The position numbers were made by a program, and so were the translations under genes. From NCBI RefSeq assembly GCF_036323735.1, contig NC_086027.1, forward strand, positions 90,528,662-90,592,661: DNA of 64,000 nt, in the 5' to 3' direction. This stretch comes from Rattus norvegicus (Eukaryota; Chordata; Mammalia; Rodentia; Muridae). Below, one piece after another: positions 56,797 to 64,000 of this stretch. Position 1 is the first letter of the stretch. Each line of letters starts with the position of its first letter. The notes below the pieces were generated by a model that was given only the letters and a program-made list of their open reading frames with translations, had not been told where the DNA came from and made no database searches.

Positions 56797-56807
56797 TGCA
56801 CTTCTTT

Positions 56808-56959
56808 TTTAAAAAAAGATTTATTTATCTATTTTACATATATGAGTACACTAGGACACACAGATGGTTGTGAGTCACCATGTGGTTGCTGGGAATTGAA
56901 CTCAGGACCCCTAGAAGAGCAGCCAGTGCTCTTAATCTCTCAGCCATCTCTCTAACTCA
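56808..56959 (-). mobile_element. B2-type SINE, minus strand
   Basis: Reverse complement of a B2/B3-type tRNA-derived SINE: 'caccatgtggttgctgggaa' then 'ttgaactcaggacccctaga' (B box region), 'agagcagccagtgctcttaa' and 'tctcagccatctctctaact' (A-box head). The left end 'tttaaaaaaagatttattta' is the tail region. It lies 11 bp from the ID element. Confidence 0.9.
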
Positions 56960-57062
56960 GGTCTATACTTCTTAGATAAGAGAAAGGTGCTCTCCTCTTC
57001 TTTGTCTGACCTCTAAGTAGTGATTTTTATACTGCACAGATATTTTTTGAAAATTACTTTCA

Positions 57063-57066
<4 letters not shown>

Positions 57067-57095
<29 letters not shown>
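57067..57095. repeat. (TG)n microsatellite
   Basis: A TG run of about 14 units. Confidence 0.95.
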
Positions 57096-57096
<1 letters not shown>

Positions 57097-57261
57097 GAGT
57101 GCATGTAAATGTTATAAATCTATCCTTACAACCCAACTGATAATCTCTTTTGAATCATTCACAAAAATCCCAGAAAGGAAAGTTACATCTTCATTCAGTT
57201 GTAGAGTACTATTCTGCTTTTTGTCTGTACTATGACGAGAGCCAAAATACTACTAATAATT

Positions 57262-57277
57262 TATATTAATGACTCTT
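57262..57277. repeat. SINE target-site duplication, left copy (16 bp)
   Basis: 'tatattaatgactctt' recurs exactly at 57430-57445. Confidence 0.92.
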
Positions 57278-57429
57278 TTTTTAAAGATTTATTCATTTAT
57301 TACATATAAGTACACTGCAGTTGTCTTCAGACACACCAGAAGAGGGCACCATGTGGTTGCTGGGAATTGAACTCAGGACCTCTGGAAGAGCAGTTGGTGC
57401 TCTTAACCGCTGAGCCATCTCTTCAGCCC
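57278..57429 (-). mobile_element. B2-type SINE, minus strand, with perfect duplication
   Basis: Close to consensus in reverse complement: 'aaagatttattcatttatta', 'gtacactgcagttgtcttca' then 'gacacaccagaagagggca', 'ccatgtggttgctgggaatt', 'gaactcaggacctctggaag' and 'cgctgagccatctcttcagc'. The exact 16-bp flanking duplication and low divergence make it the youngest SINE in this cluster. Confidence 0.95.
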
Positions 57430-57445
57430 TATATTAATGACTCTT
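57430..57445. repeat. SINE target-site duplication, right copy (16 bp)
   Basis: Exact copy of 57262-57277. Confidence 0.92.
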
Positions 57446-57469
57446 ACTAATCATTTCTTTGTACCTACC

Positions 57470-57640
57470 TATCTGCTTAATGCTTTATGGAAACCACCAC
57501 ATCTAGTCCTCTTAAAAATTTTCTGAGGAAAAACCTCAAGTCTGTTCCCATTTTGTAAGTGAGAAAATGAAAGAGAAGAATTCTTAAATGTTGGAAGGTC
57601 TCATGCTAAACTTCATTGATGTAGCTAGAACATCCTCATG
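57470..57640 (-). repeat. MIR-like ancient SINE, minus strand
   Basis: 'cacatctagtcctcttaaaa' then 'attttctgaggaaaaacctc', 'ttcccattttgtaagtgaga' and 'aaatgaaagagaagaattct' match reverse-complemented MIR, whose consensus has 'ctcatttaatcctcacaac' before 'ccccattttacagatgagg' and 'aaactgaggcacagagagg'. Confidence 0.6.
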
Positions 57641-57645
57641 GTTAT

Positions 57646-58924
57646 AAGTTCTGACTTCCCCACCATGACAAATGCCATGATACTCACTTCTATATACACA
57701 TATTTATATTTTCATAGCATGAATATGGCCTAATGTCATATTACTTATTTCCTTCCTGCTTACAACTGGTATCAAGATTCCAGGCGAACGTGGTGTGGTT
57801 TGTGTTTTGTTCCCAAGATATATCTGGTATAGCAGATGCTCATTAAGGATCAAATGACTAGATGACAGGTAAGCCAAAGAGAAATCTTGTTCAGTGTATG
57901 AGGGGCAAGTGCCACAGCTGTCTCAAAGGCTATCACCACTGTCACCATGTTCCATACCAGCGTTGATATGTAGAGTTTCTACACGTCGCTAACTTCTTTC
58001 TTCCTGACCTGGTTGTTGAGCATGTGCTAGCTGAACCTTGAAGAAAGTGTCCCCGGCACTGGTATTAAGTATTCCAGATATTTCTTGTGTTTATAACCTA
58101 CAGTGCAGACCAACTTTTGAAAGTATAGCTAAATCTATCTGAGAACAGAGGATTTCCCACAGCTCGTATGGCTTAATTCTCTTTCTGGTGGGCTTGGGCT
58201 TCCTGACTCATTCAGTCTTCTGGACAAATGATTTCAAATGGGCTATTCATTCCATTTTAAAACTGTGTTCTTCTACACTCTATGACTGTGAAGTTCTTGG
58301 TAGTCCTTATAGCATTCTAGTTCATTTTGTCCCATTGAAGCTCATGTACTTCTGAGAGAACAGCAAGAAAGATATGAGTTCACATGGAAGGGAGGGAAGG
58401 CTTCAGGACTAGGAAAGTCTTGGTTATTATCACATTGACGATAATAGATCAGCTGTCCAACAGCCTACTTCTCACTCTTGTCATATTTTTGGAAACTTCT
58501 CCAGTTCCAGCAACGGTTGGAAAAATACCCTGTAAGCCAAATCTTATAGACCACCTGCCCATAGCAAATGTTGAGCATTGAGCTGACATCTGAGCAGAGG
58601 GGTAATTCCTGGAACCTAACCTCTGATTTATGTTTGGTGCTTACTTTAGACTTCTTTCTTCACGCCTAGCATGCTCCTTTGTAAACAAACGAGGAACCAT
58701 GGTGATGCCTGGGAGGTGTTTGCCAAGGCAGTGAGGGAGGGCTTTGTTCCTGTCCTTTATCATTCTCAGCTCACACATGACCCAGGTCAGTGTCACCTGC
58801 CATCCCTGTCTACTGACAGGTGTGTCCAATTAAGGGAAAGTCTCAAGCAGATTGGAATGTTAATTATTGCTCTGGCTATCAGTGACTTTTTTTGCTATGA
58901 GCTATACATGGGGATTAAAGTTCA

Positions 58925-58925
<1 letters not shown>
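57646..58925. other. Unique sequence, no gene seen
   Basis: About 1.3 kb without recognised repeat. Frames of 60-117 codons at its right end run into the CT tract and are not credible. Confidence 0.45.
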
Positions 58926-58927
<2 letters not shown>

Positions 58928-58990
<63 letters not shown>

Positions 58991-58991
58991 G
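58928..58991. repeat. (CT)n microsatellite
   Basis: A CT run of about 30 units with one TTT interruption near the right end, followed by degenerate CTCTGT units to about 59040. Confidence 0.96.
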
Positions 58992-59040
58992 TTTCTGTCT
59001 CTCTCTGGCTGCCTGTCTCTCTGACTCTATCTCTCCCTCT

Positions 59041-60300
59041 TGTTCATTCCTTTCCATCCTGCTGGCCTCTGATTCTGTTTTTCAATTCTTTAACTTTTCA
59101 TTAATTTTCTCTTTTGTTCAATGGAGGTCATTTTTAGTATAACAAGCTATTGCCATCTAGTATCAAATTTATCAAGTTAGAGCTTTCCCTTTGAATTTCT
59201 ACCAAATTAAAACCCAAAACTACAAAGACAACATGCAAAAAATGTTATGGGTATTGATGAATTTGTTAACTTATTTTAAGATGTGCATTATCATAGAAAT
59301 ATTTAAACAACTCCAAATATTATCTTATAAATTATCACAAGTCTAAACATAGACATTCCCCCTAGAATCCAGGGCCTAAATAAGGTTTATATCACTCCCT
59401 TGGACAAATGGAACACCAATAGAAGGAAGTTATATCAAAAATAGGTTTATGCATATTTTCATTAAGTCCTTAACAATCAAAAATAGTTTTTAGAATCCGG
59501 TGACAACATGTCAAAGATTGTCAGAAGTGGAGGTTTGAAAAATATTGTGCCAAAACATGTCCACTTTGTACCTCAGCTCCTAGTACATTTGATAGAATTT
59601 AAGATGTGAAAATTGGATGAGAAACATGTCCACAGAGTTTTCTTAAAATAGTAAAAATGTGCTAAGAAATGAATAATACTTAGGGTATTTTTAACTTAAA
59701 AAAAAACACCTTAGAGAGATGGGTTATTTCCCATCACCACAGCAGCTGACCACATTACAAAAAGATTAATGAAAAGATAAATCATGTGTGATATTGACAA
59801 AAAATTATATATGTGTACACTGAATAATAGACTAAAGAATTACTTTCATGAAGCACTATATCAAAGAGTAATTCTGGATGAAATGTGCATGATGACACTA
59901 CTACAAATGCTAGAATTGTGTACTTTTTTTTTAGAATTGCTAGCATTCTGTCAAATAAATGAATGACATTTAGAAAGACTAAGTGTTTTAAGGAAATAAA
60001 TGCCAGAAAACATGAATATTCATATATATAACACGTGAATACATATGCTCATTTATTTAAGTAAATATATAGATATGTCTTAGTTAATTAACATTTCAGT
60101 GTTTATTGTTAGTAGAAGTCAATGAAGGTTATCATATGGCTTAACACTGTAGAGTTTTAATTATTGCTTTTTGATTAAATATCTAGTTATTATATGTGAC
60201 AATTCCAGTATTTAATTTCAAATTAATATGAAGTTTGATTTCCTTTGATTTACCATATTAAAATAGTCTCCAGTAAAATATCATACTCTAGTTGCTCATT
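59041..60300. other. Unique AT-rich sequence, no gene seen
   Basis: Very AT-rich, with no recognised repeat or coding sequence. Confidence 0.45.
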
Positions 60301-60301
60301 C

Positions 60302-63300
60302 TTTTTTTTTTTTTTATTTTTTTTTTTTATTATCTTGAGTATTTCTTATATACATTTCAAGTGTTATTCCCTTTCCCGGTTTCCGGACAGACATCACCCT
60401 CCCCCCTCCCCTTCCTTGTGGGTGTTCCCCTCCCAAACCTCCCCCCATTGCCACCCTCCCCGCATAGTCTAGTTCACTGGGGGTTCAGTCTTAGCAGGAC
60501 CCAGGGCTTCCCCTTCCACTGGTGCTCTTACTAGGATATTCATTGCTACCTATGGGGACAGAGTCCAGGGTCAGTCCATGTATAGTCTTTAGGTAGTGGC
60601 TTAGTCCCTGGAAGCTCTGGTTGCTTGACATTGTTGTACTTTTGGGGTCTCGAGCACCTTCAAGCTCTTCCAGTTCTTTCTCTGATTCCTTCAACGGGGG
60701 ACCTATTCTCAGTTCAGTGGTTTGCTGCTGGCATTCGCCTCTGTATTTGCTGTATTCTGGCTGTGTCTCTCAGGAGCGATCTACATCCGGCTCCTGTCGG
60801 TCTGCACTTCTTTGCTTCATCCATCTTGTCTAATTGGGTGGCTGTATATGTATGGGCCACCTGTGGGGCAGGCTCTGAATGGGTGTTCCTTCCGTCTCTG
60901 TTTTAATCTTTGCCTCTCCCTTCCCTGCCAAGGGTATTCTTTTTCCTCATTTAAAGAAGGAGTGAAGCATTCACATTTTGATCATCCGTCTTGAGTTTCC
61001 TTTGTTCTAGGGATCTAGGGTAATTCAAGCATTTGGGCTAATAGCCACTTATCAATGAGTGCATACCATGTATGTCTTTCTGTGAGTGGGTTAGCTCACT
61101 CAGGATGATATTTTCCAGTTCCAACCATTTGCCTACGAATTTCATAAACTCGTTGTTTTTGATAGCTGAGTAATATTCCATTGTGTAGATGTACCACATT
61201 TTCTGTATCCATTCCTCTGTTGAAGGGCATCTGGGTTCTTTCCAGTTTCTGGCTATTATAAATAAGGCTGCGATGAACATAGTGGAGCACGTGTCTCTTT
61301 TATATGTTGAGGCATCTTTTGGGTATATGCCCAAGAGAGGTATGGCTGGATCCTCAGGCAGTTCAATGTCCAATTTTCTGAGGAACCTCCAGACTGATTT
61401 CCAGAATGGTTGTACCAGTCTGCAATCCCACCAACAATGGAGGAGTGTTCCTCTTTCTCCACATCCTCGCCAGCATCTGCTGTCACCTGAGTTTTTGATC
61501 TTAGCCATTCTCACTGGTGTGAGGTGAAATCTCAGGGTTGTTTTGATTTGCATTTCCCTTATGACTAAAGATGTTGAACATTTCTTTAGGTGTTTCTCAG
61601 CCATTTGGCATTCCTCAGCTGTGAATTCTTTATTCAGCTCTGAACCCCATTTTTTAATAGGGTTATTTGTTTCCCTGCGTTCTAACTTCTTGAGTTCTTT
61701 GTATATTTTGGATATAAGGCCTCTATCTGTTATAGGATTGGTAAAGATCTTTTCCCAATCTGTTGGTTGTCGTTTTGTCCTAACCACAGTGTCCTTTGCC
61801 TTACAGAAGCTTTGCAGTTTTATGAGATCCCATTTGTCGATTCTTGATCTTAGAGCATAAGCCATTGGTGTTTTGTTCAGGAAATTTTTTCCAGTGCCCA
61901 TGTGTTCCAGATGCTTCCCTAGTTTTTCTTCTATTAGTTTGAGTGTGTCTGGTTTGATGTGGAGGTCCTTGATCCACTTGGACTTAAGCTTTGTACAGGG
62001 TGATAAGCATGGATCGATCTGCATTCTTCTACATGTTGCCCTCCAGTTGAACCAGCACCATTTGCTGAAAATGCTATCTTTTTTCCATTGGATGGTTTTG
62101 GCTCCTTTGTCAAAAATCAAGTGACCATAGGTGTGTGGGTTCATTTCTGGGTCTTCAATTCTATTCCATTGGTCTATCTGTCTGTCTCTGTACCAATACC
62201 ATGCAGTTTTTATCACTATTGCTCTGTAATACTGCTTGAGTTCAGGGATAGTGATTCCCCCTGAAGTCCTCTTATTGTTGAGGATAGCTTTAGCTATCCT
62301 CGGTTTTTTGTTATTCCAGATGAATTTGCAAATTGTTCTGTCTAACTCTTTGAAGAATTGGATTGGTATTTTGATGGGGATTGCATTGAATCTGTAGATT
62401 GCTTTTGGTAAAATGGCCATTTTTACTATATTAATCCTGCCAATCCATGAGCATGGGAGATCTTTCCATCTTCTGAGGTCTTCTTCAATTTCTTTCCTCA
62501 GTGTCTTGAAGTTCTTATTGTACAGATCTTTTACTTGCTTGGTTAAAGTCACACCGAGGTACTTTATATTATTTGGGTCTATTATGAAGGGTGTCGTTTC
62601 CCTAATTTCTTTCTCGGCTTGTTTCTCTTTTGTATAGAGGAAGGCAACTGATTTATTTGAGTTAATTTTATACCCAGCCACTTTGCTGAAGTTGTTTATC
62701 AGCTTTAGTAGTTCTCTGGTGGAACTTTTGGGATCACTTAAATATACTATCATGTCGTCTGCAAATAGTGATATTTTGACCTCTTCTTTTCCGATCTGTA
62801 TCCCCTTGATCTCCTTTTGTTGTCTGATTGCTCTGGCTAGAACTTCAAGAACTATATTGAATAAGTAGGGAGAGAGTGGGCAGCCTTGTCTAGTCCCTGA
62901 TTTTAGTGGGATTGCTTCAAGTTTCTCTCCATTTAGTTTAATGTTAGCAACTGGTTTGCTGTATATGGCTTTTACTATGTTTAGGTATGGGCATTGAATA
63001 CCTATTCTTTCCAGGACTTTTATCATGAAGGGGTGTTGAATTTTGTCAAATGCTTTCTCAGCATCAAATGAAATGATCATGTGGTTCTGTTCTTTCAGTT
63101 TGTTTATATGATGGATCACGTTGATGGTTTTCCGTATATTAAACCATCCCTGCATGCCTGGGATGAAGCCTACTTGATCATGGTGGATGATTGTTTTGAT
63201 GTGCTCTTGAATTCGGTTTGCCAGAATTTTATTGAGTATTTTTATGTCGATATTCATAAGGGAAATTGGTCGGAAGTTCTCTTTCTTTGTTGGGTCTTTG

Positions 63301-64000
63301 TGTGGTTTATGTATAAGAGTAATTGTGGCTTCATAGAAGGAATTCGGTAGGGCTCCATCTGTTTCGATTTTGTGGAATAGTTTGGATAATATTGGTATAA
63401 GGTCTTCTATGAAGGTTTGATAGAATTCTGCACTAAACCCGTCTGGACCTGGGCTCTTTTTGGTTGGGAGACCTTTAATGACTGCTTCTATTTCCTTAGG
63501 AGTTATGGGGTTGTTTAACTGGTTTATCTGTTCCTGATTTAACTTCGATACCTGGTATCTGTCTAGGAAATTGTCCATTTCCTGAAGATTTTCAAGTTTT
63601 GTTGAATATAGGTTTTTATAGTAAGATCTGATGATTTTTTGAATTTCCTCTGAATCTGTAGTTATGTCTCCCTTTTCATTTCTGATTTTGTTAATTTGGA
63701 CACACTCTCTGTGTCCTCTCGTTAGTCTGGCTAAGGGTTTATCTATCTTGTTGATTTACTCAAAGAACCAACTTTTGGTTCTGTTGATTCTTTCTATGGT
63801 CCTTTTTGTTTCTACTTGGTTGATTTCAGCTCTGAGTTTGATTATTTCCTGCCTTCTACTCCTCCTGGGTGTATTTGCTTCTTTTTGTTCTAGAGCTTTT
63901 AGGTGTGCTGTCAAGCTGCTGACATATGCTCTTTCCTGTTTCTTTCTGCAGGCACTCAGCGCTATGAGTTTTCCTCTTAGCACAGCTTTCATTGTGTCCC
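60302..64000 (-). mobile_element. Second young rat L1, minus strand, cut by window edge
   Basis: Nearly identical to 32557-36245. It begins with its A-tail (T runs at 60302-60328) and 3'UTR, then runs into ORF2 to the end of the window; ORF1 and 5'UTR, if present, lie beyond. Alignment to the first copy has a constant offset of 27,754 bases from about 33.9 to 36.2 kb, with one single-base difference in a T run. Its left flank is 'ctctagttgctcattc'; the partner target duplication would lie outside the window. Confidence 0.95.
61038..64000 (-). pseudogene. L1 ORF2p gene, partial, with a nonsense codon
   Basis: Same protein as the ORF2 at 33-37 kb. From the window edge, codons are open to a TAA at 63756-63758, where the first copy has AAA (Lys381, right after 'KSWFFE'). 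Downstream the frame is open again through reverse transcriptase (FADD box present) and the C-terminal cysteine motif to the stop at 61038. The T run at 61650-61655 keeps six T, so this copy has the correct frame where the first copy is broken. A downstream Met (63578) would give an 846-residue protein without the endonuclease domain; whether it is ever made is unknown. The 5' part is outside the window. Confidence 0.93.

Noticed and set aside
58671..59142. Frames of 91-117 codons with long Ser-Leu repeats
   Set aside because: They run through the (CT)n microsatellite and have no supporting features upstream.
1..64000. A novel multi-gene system
   Set aside because: Reading both strands found no cluster of unknown coding genes. 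All long coherent frames belong to L1, and the rest is repeats or AT-rich non-coding sequence.

Overview
This window is mammalian genomic DNA, almost certainly from rat (Rattus norvegicus). Evidence for rat is an ID (BC1-derived) SINE at 56.7 kb, two nearly identical young LINE-1 copies whose ORF1 protein and roughly 606-bp 5'UTR repeat unit look like rat rather than mouse, and rodent B1, B2 and B4/RSINE-type SINEs plus a URR1 element. I found no host protein-coding gene, rRNA or tRNA. The window reads as an AT-rich gene desert or part of a very large intron, filled with interspersed repeats and microsatellites. Repeat family names come from remembered consensus sequences, not from a search.

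Layout. 0-12 kb: mostly unique AT-rich DNA, with an ancient MIR-like SINE, diverged LTR-type repeats, a B1-like relic, a tandem 32-bp duplication and a perfect 27-bp-stem inverted repeat at 8.9 kb. 12-22 kb: rodent repeat remnants, a large (TG)n tract, old L1 pieces, a short L1 3' end with a perfect 17-bp target-site duplication (TSD), and a B1 with a near-perfect TSD. 22.6-25.8 kb: an old plus-strand Lx/L1 element that has lost most of its ORF2. 26-31.9 kb: unique AT-rich sequence with MIR-like pieces. 31.88-39.17 kb: the main element, a full-length young L1 on the minus strand (5'UTR, intact ORF1, ORF2 broken by one T deletion near its 3' end, 3'UTR). It is joined to an older L1 3'-end segment, and the whole block is enclosed by one 15-bp TSD, as expected of a 3' transduction. 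39-60 kb: unique DNA, a cluster of microsatellites (43.6-45 kb), an old rodent repeat, a URR1 hAT fragment, more L1 3' ends, and an ID/B2/B2/MIR cluster at 56.7-57.6 kb. 60.3-64 kb: a second young L1 on the minus strand, cut by the window edge, with a nonsense codon in ORF2.

Within the L1s, ORF1p (RNA-binding chaperone) and ORF2p (endonuclease plus reverse transcriptase) copy L1 RNA by target-primed reverse transcription. The SINEs in the window have no proteins and depend on the same machinery, which explains the shared A-tails and TSDs. Neither young L1 can make a full ORF2p as read here. I did not find an undescribed protein system. The most useful observations are the transduction structure, the long perfect hairpin, and the pair of collinear direct L1 repeats 27.75 kb apart.
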